DNA of 64,000 bases from Bryobacteraceae bacterium. GTDB taxonomy: Bacteria; Acidobacteriota; Terriglobia; Bryobacterales; Bryobacteraceae. Made by a program: the position numbers and the translations under genes. The first letter of the stretch is position 1. Each line of letters starts with the position of its first letter. The notes below the pieces were generated by a model. It had not been told where the DNA came from. It did not search any database and saw only the letters and a list, made by a program, of their open reading frames with translations. The stretch is from NCBI GenBank assembly GCA_026002875.1, contig BPGE01000001.1:3534001-3598000 (forward strand), read 5' to 3'. Shown piece after piece: positions 1-9,428 of the stretch.

Positions 1-346
1 CGTAGTCGGCGGCCAGGATCTCCATGGCGCGGTCGATCGGAATGCGCACGATTCCCTTTTCTTTATCGATGAAGCTGTAGCGGTGGAGATTCTCCTCTTC
101 GCGCTCGCGGATCGCCATCAGCTCCCTGCTCGGCGCGCCCGAGTACACCTGCTGGTCGATCCGCTCGTAAGCGACCACATACAGCCAGTACACGCCGATG
201 ATCATCACCACCAGCAGCGCAAGGATTCCGCCGCTGACAGCCGCGATCAGGCCGGCCCGCGCTTCCCGGTGGTCGTAGTCGACCCCGTCGACAAAGACCG
301 CCGTGTCCGGCGCCGTGGAGTCCAGGTCGGGTTTGATTTCAGACAT
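1..346 (-). CDS. Small single-pass membrane protein after actF (partial)
   Basis: Partial gene whose 3' end lies outside the window; 115 codons are visible. The ATG at 346-344 is 17 bp after the actF stop, so it is probably the next gene of the complex III operon. The visible protein has an acidic soluble N-terminus, one hydrophobic segment at about residues 35-57, then a charged tail ending in the pattern VRIPIDRAMEILAADY. I recall similar RIPIDRAM peptides in small single-TM proteins beside complex III or cytochrome oxidase genes, so an accessory role in that respiratory branch is likely. The exact function is unknown to me. Confidence 0.7.
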   Translation of the reverse strand, partial: MSEIKPDLDSTAPDTAVFVDGVDYDHREARAGLIAAVSGGILALLVVMIIGVYWLYVVAYERIDQQVYSGAPSRELMAIREREEENLHRYSFIDKEKGIVRIPIDRAMEILAADY

Positions 347-363
347 CGCCAAACTCTCCAGCC

Positions 364-1563
364 TCAGACGTTATGGAAGGCCAGGCACTGCTCCAGCCTC
401 GGATCGCCGACGGGCACCAGAGGCTTCTCCTTCAGCCCCTGCCAGAACACCAGTCCGTAGGCGCTGCCCACCGCCAGCCATGCCGCCGCGTCCATCCAGT
501 GCAGCGCCACGCCCTTCGTGTGCAGCACCGGCATGATCTGCCAGTACAGGTCGCAGAAGTGCATCAGCATCATCCAGCCGGCGAAGAAGCCCAGCAGCTT
601 CAGGTTCCTCTTGTTGGCGCGCGGCAGCAGCGTGAAGAACGGCAGAATGAAGTGCCCGATGGCCAGAATCGGTCCGAACGCCGCCCAGCTCCCCTGCAGC
701 CGCTTGTGGAACCAGAACGTCTCCTCGGGCAGGTTGCTGTACCAGATCAGCATGTACTGCGAGAACGTCACATACGCCCAGAACGTCGTCAGCGCGAACA
801 GCCACTTGCCCAGGTCGTGGTAGTGCTCCTCGCGGATCGACTGCGTCAGATAGCCTGCCGAACGCAGCCCGAGCGTGACGGCGATGAGGATCGCCATGAA
901 CCCGACGGCGCCGCCCGCCAGGAAGTAGACGCCGAACATCGTCGAGAACCAGTGCGGCTCCAGCGACATCACCCAGTCGAACGCCGCCATCGAAGCCATC
1001 AGGAACAGCACCACCGTGCCCGGCGCGCTCCACTTCGCCGCCGCTTTCGTGTCTTCGATCGAGCCGCTCTCGTCCTGCCGGCGGCTGATCGAGTACAGCC
1101 TCAGCGCGAACACGCTCCACAGCGCAATCGCGATCAGCCCGCGCAGGATGAACCACTTCTCGTTCAGATACCCGAGCTTGGCCGAAATCACCGGATCCTT
1201 CGCCGCCTCCGCGTGCGACCACTCATAGAGCGAGTGGATGCCCGCAAACACGGGCAGCACCAGCAGGAACGCCAGCGGCACCGTCCGCATCATGTTCTCC
1301 ATCAGCCGCCGCACGGTGACGCTCCACGCGCTGCCCGTCAGGTGCTGCATCATCACGAAAAACAGCGCCCCCAGCGACACCGACGCGAAGTAGGCAAACG
1401 CCACCAGATACGAGAAGTGGAACTGCTGGCGGTCCAGCGCGAATCCCGCCGCCAGCGCAAGCCACGACACCAGCGCCACCAGCGCCAGCGAGTTGCGCAC
1501 TGCGCTCCACGCCTCCGGCTGGAGGAAGTAGCTTTCCGAAGCGTGTTCTCTGTGTTCAGCCAT
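364..1563 (-). CDS. actF: Alternative complex III, membrane subunit ActF
   Basis: Integral membrane subunit of the quinol:cytochrome c / electron-acceptor oxidoreductase known as alternative complex III. The 399-residue protein has about ten hydrophobic helices and is a degenerate relative of the NrfD-like ActC subunit; in the family these two subunits form the membrane core. It follows actE by 17 bp and is the last canonical gene of the act operon. The ATG at 1563 gives the usual short polar N-terminus (MAEHREHASESYF). Gene order and length are typical, so the assignment is firm. Which quinone site it contributes cannot be read from the sequence. Confidence 0.93.
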   Translation of the reverse strand: MAEHREHASESYFLQPEAWSAVRNSLALVALVSWLALAAGFALDRQQFHFSYLVAFAYFASVSLGALFFVMMQHLTGSAWSVTVRRLMENMMRTVPLAFLLVLPVFAGIHSLYEWSHAEAAKDPVISAKLGYLNEKWFILRGLIAIALWSVFALRLYSISRRQDESGSIEDTKAAAKWSAPGTVVLFLMASMAAFDWVMSLEPHWFSTMFGVYFLAGGAVGFMAILIAVTLGLRSAGYLTQSIREEHYHDLGKWLFALTTFWAYVTFSQYMLIWYSNLPEETFWFHKRLQGSWAAFGPILAIGHFILPFFTLLPRANKRNLKLLGFFAGWMMLMHFCDLYWQIMPVLHTKGVALHWMDAAAWLAVGSAYGLVFWQGLKEKPLVPVGDPRLEQCLAFHNV

Positions 1564-1580
1564 TCGCGTTCCCTCGCTCC

Positions 1581-2198
1581 TCAGCGGATCCGGCTCTGCA
1601 GCTCCGGCGGCACGTCGTCCATCGTGCCCCGCCAGGAGCGCTGCAGCGCGCGGATGTAGGCGACGATCGCCCAGCGGTCGTTTTCGGAAATCTGATAGCG
1701 GTAGCCGGGCATCGACCGGCGCCCGTTGGCGATCACGTGGTACAGCTCGCCGTCGACGAAATTCACGATCCGCTCGTCGTGCAGGTTGCCCGGCACCCAG
1801 ACAGCCTTCGCCGGCACGATGCCGCGCCCCGATCCCGTGCGGTCATGGCAGGGCGCGCAGTAGATGTCATACTTGCGCTGGCCCTGGACGAGCGTCTCTT
1901 TCGTGATGGGCAGCGGGTTGCGCGCCACGTAGGTCCCGTCGGGGTTGATGCCCGTCGAAAACGCCGTGTCCGGACGGTACAGCTCCCGAGCCACGGAGCC
2001 TTCCACAGGGGCGCGGCTGGTCCGCCCGTCGGCGAAAAACGCGCTCTCGGCCTGCGGCTTGTACTTGTCCTGTTTCTTCATGTCCCACCAGACCCAGATG
2101 GGCGGCTGGCGGGACGGGAAATTCGAGCAGCCCGTCAGCGCCGTGGCGGCGAGCGCCAGAACTGCGGCGGCAACCGGGCGGGAAGCGGCGCGCATCAT
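1581..2198 (-). CDS. actE: Alternative complex III, monohaem cytochrome c lipoprotein ActE
   Basis: Periplasmic monohaem cytochrome c subunit of alternative complex III. A lipoprotein signal ends in ALTGC (cysteine near residue 24), so it should be lipid-anchored. One haem c motif CAPCH is present, and SMPGY downstream offers the methionine axial ligand. Length (205 aa) suits ActE. Two adjacent ATGs exist at 2198 and 2195. The actD stop (2197-2195) overlaps both, pointing to translational coupling. It probably passes electrons from the pentahaem ActA toward a terminal oxidase. Confidence 0.92.
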   Translation of the reverse strand: MMRAASRPVAAAVLALAATALTGCSNFPSRQPPIWVWWDMKKQDKYKPQAESAFFADGRTSRAPVEGSVARELYRPDTAFSTGINPDGTYVARNPLPITKETLVQGQRKYDIYCAPCHDRTGSGRGIVPAKAVWVPGNLHDERIVNFVDGELYHVIANGRRSMPGYRYQISENDRWAIVAYIRALQRSWRGTMDDVPPELQSRIR

Positions 2199-2782
2199 GC
2201 TTCGACAACCTCCGTGTGGCGGCTTCCGCAGGAATCCAGGAACCGCACGGCTTCTTCGGCCTGGAACTTCGGATCCTGGGCTTCAATCGCGAGCAGGAAC
2301 CGGTCGTTGCTCGCGCCCGCATGGCGCGAGTAGTTGAAGAACGGGTGATAGTACGTCGGGATGCGGTTCAGATGAAACATCCCGAGCACCGTGGCGAACG
2401 CGCTCAGCAGCACCGCCAGCTCGAACATGATCGGCACCGACGGCTCGAGCGCGAACAGCGGCTTGCCCGCGATGATCAGCTTGTAGTCCACCGCGCCCGT
2501 CCACCACTGCAGCAGGACCGCCGCAGTCAGGCCGAGCAGCGCGAACACGATCACGATCCGCCCAAGCGGGCTGCGCGGCGCGCCCAGCGCCTCGTCCACG
2601 CCATGGATCGGGAACGGCGAGAACGCCTCCAACTTCGTGTAGCCAGCCGCCCGCGCCGTGCGGATCGCGCGCAGCAGATCCTCCGGCGTGTCGAAGTCGC
2701 CGATCACGCCGTACACCTTCTGCCGCGCCGCCTCCGGCTCGTAGCCGGGCAGCCCCAGTTTCGAGAGAACGGCTTCCAGCAT
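2195..2782 (-). CDS. actD: Alternative complex III, membrane subunit ActD
   Basis: Small membrane subunit of alternative complex III (DUF3341 type), 195 aa. The N-terminal half is soluble (YGVIGDFDTPEDLLRAI, then FSPFPIHGVDEALG, a pattern usual for ActD), followed by two transmembrane helices at about residues 75-130. The C-terminus reads FLAI...FLDSCGSRHTEVVEA. The ATG at 2782-2780 shares one base with the actC stop (TGATG arrangement). The longer upstream reading frame is only a shadow of actC, so this start was chosen. Confidence 0.92.
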   Translation of the reverse strand: MLEAVLSKLGLPGYEPEAARQKVYGVIGDFDTPEDLLRAIRTARAAGYTKLEAFSPFPIHGVDEALGAPRSPLGRIVIVFALLGLTAAVLLQWWTGAVDYKLIIAGKPLFALEPSVPIMFELAVLLSAFATVLGMFHLNRIPTYYHPFFNYSRHAGASNDRFLLAIEAQDPKFQAEEAVRFLDSCGSRHTEVVEA

Positions 2783-4188
2783 CAGTGGCTCCCTCCGTGC
2801 GCAGGCGCGCCATGCGGCGCGCTCACCTGCTGGTGCAGCACGCCCTTCACCTCGCTGATCGCGATCGCGGGCAGGAACCGCAGGAACAGCAGGAACAGCG
2901 TCAGGAACAGGCCGAACGTGCCCAGGTACGTCCCGATGTCGACCCAGGTCGGCGAGAAGTAGCCCCAGCTCGACGGCAGAAAGTCGCGGTGCAGCGACGT
3001 CGCAATGATGACGAAGCGCTCGAACCACATGCCGATGTTGATGAAGATCGACAGGATGAACATCGCCGGAATCGACGTGCGGAATTTCCTGAACCAGAAG
3101 AACTGCGGCGCAATCACGTTGCAGGCGATCATCGACCAGTAGGCCCACCAGTACGGACCGAACGCGCGGTTCAGGAAGATGAACCGCTCATACTGGTTCG
3201 CGCTGTACCACGCGATGAAGAACTCCGTGCCGTAGGCGAAGCCCACGATCATGCCGGTGGCCAGCATCACCTTGCACATGTTTTCGAGGTGCTTCATCGT
3301 GATCAGGTTTTCCAGCCCGTAGATCCACCGCGCCAGCGTCATCAGCGTCACCACCATGGCGAAGCCGCTGAACACCGCGCCCGCGACGAAGTAGGGCGGG
3401 AAGATCGTCGTGTGCCACCCGGGCAGCAGCGACGTCGCGAAGTCGAACGACACGATCGAGTGCACCGAAAGCACCAGCGGCGTCGACAGCCCCGCCAGCA
3501 GCAGGTACGCCAGCTCGTAGTGGCGCCACTGCGAAGCCGAGCCGCGCCAGCCGAGGCTCAGCAGCCCGTAGATCGTCTTCCGGATCGGCGTCGTGGCGCG
3601 GTCGCGCAGCGTCGCCAGATCGGGAATCAGACCCACATACCAGAACAGGGCCGACACCGTGCCGTAAGTGGAGACGGCGAAGACGTCCCACATCAGCGGG
3701 CTGCGGAAGTTCTGCCACATGTGGAGGAACTCGTTCGGCAGCGGGAACAGCCAGTAGGCGGCGCGCCACGGACGCCCCGTGTGGAACAGCGGATAAATCG
3801 CCGCGCAGGCCACCGCGAACAGCGTCATCGCTTCCGCCGCGCGATTGATCGAGGTGCGCCACTTCTGGCGGAACAGGAACAGAATGGCCGAGATCAGCGT
3901 GCCCGCGTGGCCGATGCCGATCCACCAGACGAAGTTCGTGATGTCCCAGCCCCAGCCCACCGGCGAGTTGTTGCCCCATACGCCAATGCCCGTCGCCACC
4001 AGGTAGGCGAGGCAGAAGAACAGCAGCCCGGCCAGCGGCACCGCAAACGCCATGGCGATCCACCACTGCTTCGGCGCCTTGCCTTCGACGATCGAGCTGA
4101 CCTTGTCGGTGACGTCGGAGTAGGTCATCCCGCCCGTCACCAGGGGCGGGTTGAGTTCCATTCGCGGATCGAGTGCGAGATCAGCCAT
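2782..4188 (-). CDS. actC: Alternative complex III, NrfD-like quinone-binding subunit ActC
   Basis: NrfD/PsrC-family integral membrane subunit, 468 aa, with about ten transmembrane helices. In the family it forms the quinol-binding membrane core next to the iron-sulfur protein ActB. The N-terminus is acidic and cytoplasmic-like ([15 protein letters not shown]), and the histidine-rich tail ends [10 protein letters not shown]. The start is 3 bp after the actB stop and the end overlaps actD by one base, so actBCD are tightly coupled. Length and order match known act operons. Confidence 0.95.
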   Translation of the reverse strand: MADLALDPRMELNPPLVTGGMTYSDVTDKVSSIVEGKAPKQWWIAMAFAVPLAGLLFFCLAYLVATGIGVWGNNSPVGWGWDITNFVWWIGIGHAGTLISAILFLFRQKWRTSINRAAEAMTLFAVACAAIYPLFHTGRPWRAAYWLFPLPNEFLHMWQNFRSPLMWDVFAVSTYGTVSALFWYVGLIPDLATLRDRATTPIRKTIYGLLSLGWRGSASQWRHYELAYLLLAGLSTPLVLSVHSIVSFDFATSLLPGWHTTIFPPYFVAGAVFSGFAMVVTLMTLARWIYGLENLITMKHLENMCKVMLATGMIVGFAYGTEFFIAWYSANQYERFIFLNRAFGPYWWAYWSMIACNVIAPQFFWFRKFRTSIPAMFILSIFINIGMWFERFVIIATSLHRDFLPSSWGYFSPTWVDIGTYLGTFGLFLTLFLLFLRFLPAIAISEVKGVLHQQVSAPHGAPAHGGSH

Positions 4189-4191
4189 GGC

Positions 4192-7152
4192 TTAGACAAG
4201 CTCCGGATTGGGATTGCGGACGCGCGCCAGGTACGTCGTGCGCGGCTTGGTGTTGAGCTCTTCCAGCACGGAATAATCGCGAGCCTGCTGCTTCAGCTTC
4301 GACACGCGGCTCTCCGGATCGTTGATGTTGCCGAAGACGATGGCGTCGGCGGGGCACGCCTGCTGGCACGCCGTGACGATCTCGCCGTCGCGGATCGGCC
4401 GCCTCCCTTCCGCCTTCGCCTGCGAGCGCTTCTCTTCGATGCGCTGCACGCAGTAGTTGCACTTCTCCATCACGCCGCGCATGCGCACGGTGACATCGGG
4501 GTTGAAGACCATCTTCCGGATTTCCGGAATGTCCTTGTTCCAGTTGAGGAAGTTGAACCGCCGCACCTTGTACGGGCAGTTGTTCAGGCAGTAGCGCGTG
4601 CCCACGCAGCGGTTGTAGGCCATCTCGTTGATGCCTTCCGGGCTGTGCGCCGTCGCCGCCACCGGGCAGACGCTCTCGCACGGCGCCTTCTCGCACTGCA
4701 CGCACGCCATCGGCTGCACCACCGCCTGCGGGTCTTCCTCGTCGCCGCTGAAATACCGGTCCAGCCGGATCCAGTGCATTTCGCGGCCCTTGGCCACCTG
4801 CTCCTTGCCGACCACCGGGATGTTGTTTTCCGCCGTGCAGGCCACCATGCACGCGTTGCAGCCGATGCACGCGCTCAGGTCGATGGCCATGCCCCACTGG
4901 TAGCCCTTCGAGTAGTCGAACTCGGGGAACAGGTCCGTCGCCGGATGCGGCTCGTGCTTGCCGTGTTCGGCGCGGTGGCGGTACTCCTCCACGCTGAACT
5001 CCTCGACGATGTTGTGCCGCTTGAGCCCCGTGATCGGCTCGATCAGCGTGTGGTGCTCCTGCGTGGTCACCAGCTTGTACGTCGCGCCTGTCCTGCGCGC
5101 CTCGGCGGGCCCGAACCAGAAGTTCGCCGCCGTGCGCAGCCCCTCGACGCGGTGCCCCACGCCGCGGCCGACGCGGCCGCACGCCGAGCGGCCGAATCCG
5201 AGCTGCAGCGAAATCGAATCATCCGCATGGCCCGGCAGCACGAGCGCCGGGCAGCGGATCTGCTTCCCGCCAGAGGCGATCTCGAGCACGTCGCCGTCTT
5301 TCACGCCCAGCTTCTTCGCCGTCGCCGGGCTCAGCAGCGCCGCGTTGTCCCACACGAGCTTCGTCATCGGATCGGGCGTCTCGTGCAGCCATGCGTTGTT
5401 GGCGAAGCGTCCGTCCAGCGTGTGCCAGGACGCGTAGAAAACCGTCTCGATCCCCGCCGGCGCGGGCTTCAGCGCATTCTGCACGGCGGCCAGCACGCGC
5501 GGCGCATCCGCCTTCGCATCCACGACCGGGAAGCGCGTGTTCTCGATCACGCCTTCATACAGCGCCTGCTTCCACTTCTGCTCCGCCTGCGCGCCCCACT
5601 GCGCGGCCCAGTAGGAACGCACGATGTCGTGCCCGCGGCGCTGATCCCGTCCGGCGATCAGCGCGGCGATCTCCAGAGCGCTCCGCCCGCCATACAGCGG
5701 CTGGATCTGCGGCTGCTGGATGCTGGCCGTGCCGTCCAGCGCCCGCACGTCGCCCCACGTCTCGAACGGATGCGCCTCGGGCAGCTGCCACGTCGCGGCT
5801 TTCCACGTTTCGTTCTCATCGAACGTCAGCGCCGCAACCGCGGCCTTCCTGAACAGAGCGTTCCAGTCCGCTTCCGCCGGCAGGGTGAACACCGGATTGC
5901 CGCCGAGCACCACGAGCGTGGACACGCGGCCCGCGTTCAGGTCGTCGGCCAGCTTCTTCACCGAAGCCAGCGTGTCGGCGGCAGCGAACGGCGGCCGCGT
6001 GTAGACAACCGTCTGCCCGGTGTTGCCGAGCGCCTGATTGATCAGCGCCACCAGCGCATGGACTTCAGCCGGCTGCCGCGGTCCGGCCACCACCAGCGAC
6101 TTGCCGCGGTGCGCCAGAAGATCCTTGGCCACGGCCGACAGGAACTTCTGCTGCCGGTCGCCGCCCTGTCCCAGCACCTTCAGCTCGGCGCCGCTCACGT
6201 TCAGTTCGCGCGCCAGCGCCATCGCGATCGCCGCAACGTCGGACGATCGCGCGCGCAGCCGGTGATCGGCCATCGCGCCCGTAATCGTGAAATTCGCCTC
6301 CACCGAATACAGCCGGTTCAGCTCCCTGCCGTCCTCCGGCTTCCGCCGCGCGGCGAACTGCTTCACCGGCTGCGCCGACAGCGTGTCCAGGCCCAGAAAA
6401 TCGCAGTCCAGCGACACGATGACATCTGCCTGCTCCAGCCGGTAGTGCGCCACCAGTGGCTGGCCGAAAGCGATCCGCGCGCCCTCGATGGCGCGCTCGA
6501 AGCTGACGGGCTCGTATTCGATCCACGCCGACTGCGGATACTTCTTCGCGATCTCCGCCTTCAGCGCTTCCAGCGAGGGCGAGGTCGAGCGGGCTGAAAG
6601 AATGCGCAGCCCCGCGCCATCGCCCAGCTTCGCGCTCTGCTCCATCCACCACGACTCGAACTCCGCCCACGACGATTTCACGCCCTGCTTCTGCACCTGG
6701 CGCGCGCGGTCCGGATCGTACAGGTCGAGGATCGTGGCCTGCTGGAAGGCGTTCGTCGCGCCCAGCGAGAACGGATGCCGCGGGTTGCCTTCCACTTTCG
6801 TGGGACGGCCGTCGTTGCACTCGACGATCAGGCCGCTGGCGATCCCGCACGTCTCCACGGCCGTGGCGTAGTGCAGCGGCCGGCCGTGCACGTAGCCTTC
6901 AACGCCCTTCGACAGCGGCAGGATTTTCTCCACGGGGCGGCGGCACGCCGTCAGGCCGGCCAGGCCGAAACCGGCGGCCATCAGCTTCAGCAGCGTGCGC
7001 CGCGAGCCGCTGTCGAGCAGTTCCGAGGCGCCTTCGGGAAATTCGCGTTCCACCCACTGGCGGAACTCCGGCGTGTCGGCGAGCTGGTTCAGGCTGCGCC
7101 AGTATTTCCTGCCGGTAAGGCTGGAGAGGTTGAGCTGGATGAGTTCGTTCAT
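4192..7152 (-). CDS. actB: Alternative complex III, iron-sulfur subunit ActB (MopB-like)
   Basis: Large periplasmic subunit of alternative complex III. The N-terminus carries the extended twin-arginine signal of Mo/4Fe4S-type proteins: a KYWRSLNQLADTPEF stretch, then GSRRTLLKLMAAG. About 700 residues form a molybdopterin-oxidoreductase-like domain; in this family it binds no Mo cofactor. The C-terminal ferredoxin-like domain has four cysteine groups (CIGCNACMVAC, CVQCEKAPCESVC, CVGTRYCLNNC, CNYC...CQQAC), as expected for the family's Fe-S clusters. I chose the ATG at 7152 (MNELIQLN) over the one at 7170, which coincides with the actA stop; 986 aa result. Confidence 0.94.
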   Translation of the reverse strand: MNELIQLNLSSLTGRKYWRSLNQLADTPEFRQWVEREFPEGASELLDSGSRRTLLKLMAAGFGLAGLTACRRPVEKILPLSKGVEGYVHGRPLHYATAVETCGIASGLIVECNDGRPTKVEGNPRHPFSLGATNAFQQATILDLYDPDRARQVQKQGVKSSWAEFESWWMEQSAKLGDGAGLRILSARSTSPSLEALKAEIAKKYPQSAWIEYEPVSFERAIEGARIAFGQPLVAHYRLEQADVIVSLDCDFLGLDTLSAQPVKQFAARRKPEDGRELNRLYSVEANFTITGAMADHRLRARSSDVAAIAMALARELNVSGAELKVLGQGGDRQQKFLSAVAKDLLAHRGKSLVVAGPRQPAEVHALVALINQALGNTGQTVVYTRPPFAAADTLASVKKLADDLNAGRVSTLVVLGGNPVFTLPAEADWNALFRKAAVAALTFDENETWKAATWQLPEAHPFETWGDVRALDGTASIQQPQIQPLYGGRSALEIAALIAGRDQRRGHDIVRSYWAAQWGAQAEQKWKQALYEGVIENTRFPVVDAKADAPRVLAAVQNALKPAPAGIETVFYASWHTLDGRFANNAWLHETPDPMTKLVWDNAALLSPATAKKLGVKDGDVLEIASGGKQIRCPALVLPGHADDSISLQLGFGRSACGRVGRGVGHRVEGLRTAANFWFGPAEARRTGATYKLVTTQEHHTLIEPITGLKRHNIVEEFSVEEYRHRAEHGKHEPHPATDLFPEFDYSKGYQWGMAIDLSACIGCNACMVACTAENNIPVVGKEQVAKGREMHWIRLDRYFSGDEEDPQAVVQPMACVQCEKAPCESVCPVAATAHSPEGINEMAYNRCVGTRYCLNNCPYKVRRFNFLNWNKDIPEIRKMVFNPDVTVRMRGVMEKCNYCVQRIEEKRSQAKAEGRRPIRDGEIVTACQQACPADAIVFGNINDPESRVSKLKQQARDYSVLEELNTKPRTTYLARVRNPNPELV

Positions 7153-7169
7153 GGTCGCAGGCCCTGGCA

Positions 7170-7814
7170 TTATCGGTGGCAGGCCGAACAGTTGTCGGGA
7201 GGATGAATGCCCTTTTCGCGGATCAGCTTCGCGCCCAGCACCGCCGGGTCGCCTTCCGGCTGCCAGTCAAGCTTGGTCACCAGCTCCGGCGGACGCACGT
7301 GCGGCGCGGGGTTGCGGTGGCAGTCCAGGCACCACGCCATCGACAGCGGCTGCACCTGCCGCACTTCCACCATCTGATCGACGCGCCCGTGGCAGCTGAC
7401 GCAGCTCACGCCCGCGGTCACGTGAGCCTGGTGATTAAAATAAACGTAGTCCGGAAGGCGGTGCACCTTCACCCACTGGATCGGTTTGCCGCTCGCGTAG
7501 CTGTCGCGCACGGGCTGCAGCTTGGGGCTCTTTTCTTTCACCCGCACATGGCAGTTCATGCAGATCTCGGTCATCGGCACGGCGGCGAAGCTCGACTGCG
7601 CGACCGTCGTGTGGCAGTACAGGCAGTCCATGCCGAGGTTGCCCGCGTGCAGCTTGTGGCTGTATGGCACAGGCTGCACGGGCGTATAGCCGGTGTCGAG
7701 CTGCCGGGGGTGGAGAAGATACGCCGCGATGGCGCCGCCTGCGCCCAGCAGAACCACGATGGCGCCGGCGGCAAGGCGCAGATGGGTGTCGAACCGCTTC
7801 GAGAAGACAGTCAT
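7170..7814 (-). CDS. actA: Alternative complex III, pentahaem cytochrome c ActA
   Basis: Membrane-anchored multihaem cytochrome c, first gene of the act operon, 214 aa. One N-terminal transmembrane helix (about residues 13-34) is followed by a periplasmic domain with five CxxCH motifs: CLYCH, CMNCH, CVSCH, CLDCH and CSACH at the extreme C-terminus. Conserved extra histidines such as PYSHKLH and FNHQAH probably act as distal ligands. Five haems match the canonical ActA. The gene is divergent from the kinase gene at 7953, with a 138-bp shared upstream region. Confidence 0.95.
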   Translation of the reverse strand: MTVFSKRFDTHLRLAAGAIVVLLGAGGAIAAYLLHPRQLDTGYTPVQPVPYSHKLHAGNLGMDCLYCHTTVAQSSFAAVPMTEICMNCHVRVKEKSPKLQPVRDSYASGKPIQWVKVHRLPDYVYFNHQAHVTAGVSCVSCHGRVDQMVEVRQVQPLSMAWCLDCHRNPAPHVRPPELVTKLDWQPEGDPAVLGAKLIREKGIHPPDNCSACHR

Positions 7815-7881
7815 GGCAGGTTGTCGCTGTGTGGGAAACGCGCTTCAGCCCCTCTGACCTGGCCTGGCAGTTTCGCCCGCC

Positions 7882-7894
7882 CCGGCAGAGCCGG
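7882..7894. promoter_or_regulatory. 13-bp inverted repeat between actA and the kinase gene
   Basis: Perfect inverted repeat CCGGC-AGA-GCCGG in the 138-bp divergent region. It lies about 70 bp upstream of actA and just upstream of the putative -35 box for the kinase gene, where a regulator of both directions could bind. GC-rich palindromes arise easily by chance here, so this is only a candidate operator. Confidence 0.25.
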
Positions 7895-7899
7895 AGCGC

Positions 7900-7929
7900 T
7901 TGTCTCTTTTTCTACCATAGCCATACTAT
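7900..7929 (+). promoter_or_regulatory. Putative sigma-70 type promoter for the 7953 kinase gene
   Basis: TTGTCT (7900-7905) and TACTAT (7924-7929) are separated by 18 bp. They sit in the only relatively AT-rich part of the intergenic region and precede an AGGAG ribosome-binding site at 7939-7943. Spacing is acceptable; matches to consensus are moderate. Confidence 0.4.
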
Positions 7930-7952
7930 TTCCGCAATAGGAGCAAGAATTC

Positions 7953-9428
7953 TTGTCCGGCAATAATGAGATGCCTCCATCGCCGGAAAAGTCGCAGCCG
8001 ATTGGCGCCGCGCCAGGACTGCCGGCGCGATTGATGGAGACCCGCCCGCTGAAGGGAGTCAGCCGCCGCTTCGGCGATCTGAAAGTCCGGCCGAAGCTGA
8101 TGGTGCTGCACAACAGCTTCTTCCTCCTGCTGGCCTGTGCAGTATATTTCACGGTGATCGACCTTGTCGAGGGGCGGATGCGGCAGGCTCAGGAGCGCGA
8201 AATGACGCTGATCCTCAACGCCTTCTCCGCCCTGCTGCCGGAAACGGGAGACGACCTCGCGCTGCGGCCGTACGACCTGCGGCAGGGCACGGCGGCCGAG
8301 TTCGGCCTTCCCGAGTCCGCGCAGGAATGGATGCGCCGCTACCCCGGGCGCGTGTGGCGCGCGCAGGGCGACCACATCTACAAACTCATCCCGGGCACGC
8401 AGCGCTACTACCGGCTCACGTTGCCCGTGCGCTTCTACGAAAGCGTCGTGGCCGGCGTGCAGATGGGGCTGTTCGCTGCGCTCGGCGTGCTGTATGTCCT
8501 CGCCGTGCTGGTGCTCGAACTGTTCATCCTGCCCCGCTACATCTACCAGCCGCTGCGCTTGCTGCTGGAGGCGGATGCGGCCACGCGCCGGGGCGACCGC
8601 CGGGCGGAGATCATCGACGAAGCCTTCATCCCGGGCGACGAAATCGGCCTGATCCTCCGCTCGCACAACGACACCGTCCGCGCCCTGCGCCGCCGCGAAG
8701 ACGAGCTCGAACAGGCGAGGCGGAACCTCGAGGCGCAGGACCGCCTGGTCAGCCTCGGCATGCTCAGCGCCAGCGTCGCTCACGAGATGAACACGCCTCT
8801 GGCCGTGCTCCACGGCTCGATCGAAAAACTGCTCGAAAAAAGCTGCGACGAAGCCATGCGGACGCGGCTCGAGCGGATGAAGCGCGTCACCGACCGCCTG
8901 CGAAGGATCAGCGCTTCCCTGCTTGACTTCGCCCGGCTCCGCCGCGAGACGATGGAGCCGCTCGAGCTGCGCCCCCTGGTCGACGAGGCATGGCACCTGG
9001 TCGCCATCGACGAAAAGGCCGGCGACGTGACGCTGCGCGTCGAGGTTCCGCCGGACGTCCGCGTCTGCGGCAACGCCGGCCGCCTCGTGCAGGTGTTCGT
9101 CAATCTGCTGCGCAACGCGCTGATCGCCGTGCCCGCCGGCCATGGCGAGATCGCCGTGCGCGCGCAGGCTGCGGAGCTCGACGGCAGGAGCGCGGTCCGC
9201 ATCACCGTCGAGGACAACGGTCCCGGCATCCCGCCCGAAATCCTGCCGGAAGTGTTCGACGCCTTCGTCAGCGACCGGCTCGACGCGAAGGGCACGGGGC
9301 TGGGCCTCACCGTCGCGCAGGGCATCGTCCATCAGCACGGCGGCGAAATCCGCGCGTACAACAGAGAGCAGGGGGGCGCGGCGCTCGAAGTGGTGCTCCC
9401 CGCCCCGCAGGAGGCGTCGGAGCCATGA
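7953..9428 (+). CDS. Membrane sensor histidine kinase divergent from actA
   Basis: Sensor kinase of 491 aa. Two transmembrane helices at about residues 50-72 and 170-192 flank a small extracytoplasmic sensor domain. A HAMP-like linker and coiled coil follow, then a HisKA domain with SVAHEMNTPLAVLHG (H277 phosphoacceptor) and an HATPase domain with FVNLLRNAL, EDNGPGIPPE and GTGLGLTVAQGI. I prefer the TTG at 7953 as start because AGGAG (7939-7943) is 9 nt upstream of it; the next ATG (7971) is 27 nt away. It overlaps the following regulator gene by 4 bp (ATGA). Its position opposite actA suggests it senses respiratory state, which is inference. Confidence 0.9.
   Translation: MSGNNEMPPSPEKSQPIGAAPGLPARLMETRPLKGVSRRFGDLKVRPKLMVLHNSFFLLLACAVYFTVIDLVEGRMRQAQEREMTLILNAFSALLPETGDDLALRPYDLRQGTAAEFGLPESAQEWMRRYPGRVWRAQGDHIYKLIPGTQRYYRLTLPVRFYESVVAGVQMGLFAALGVLYVLAVLVLELFILPRYIYQPLRLLLEADAATRRGDRRAEIIDEAFIPGDEIGLILRSHNDTVRALRRREDELEQARRNLEAQDRLVSLGMLSASVAHEMNTPLAVLHGSIEKLLEKSCDEAMRTRLERMKRVTDRLRRISASLLDFARLRRETMEPLELRPLVDEAWHLVAIDEKAGDVTLRVEVPPDVRVCGNAGRLVQVFVNLLRNALIAVPAGHGEIAVRAQAAELDGRSAVRITVEDNGPGIPPEILPEVFDAFVSDRLDAKGTGLGLTVAQGIVHQHGGEIRAYNREQGGAALEVVLPAPQEASEP

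Noticed and set aside
2785-6597. 1270-aa open frame on the plus strand opposite actB, actC and actD
   Set aside because: Antisense shadow caused by high GC; Arg/His/Gln-rich with no domain, while the minus-strand genes are unambiguous.
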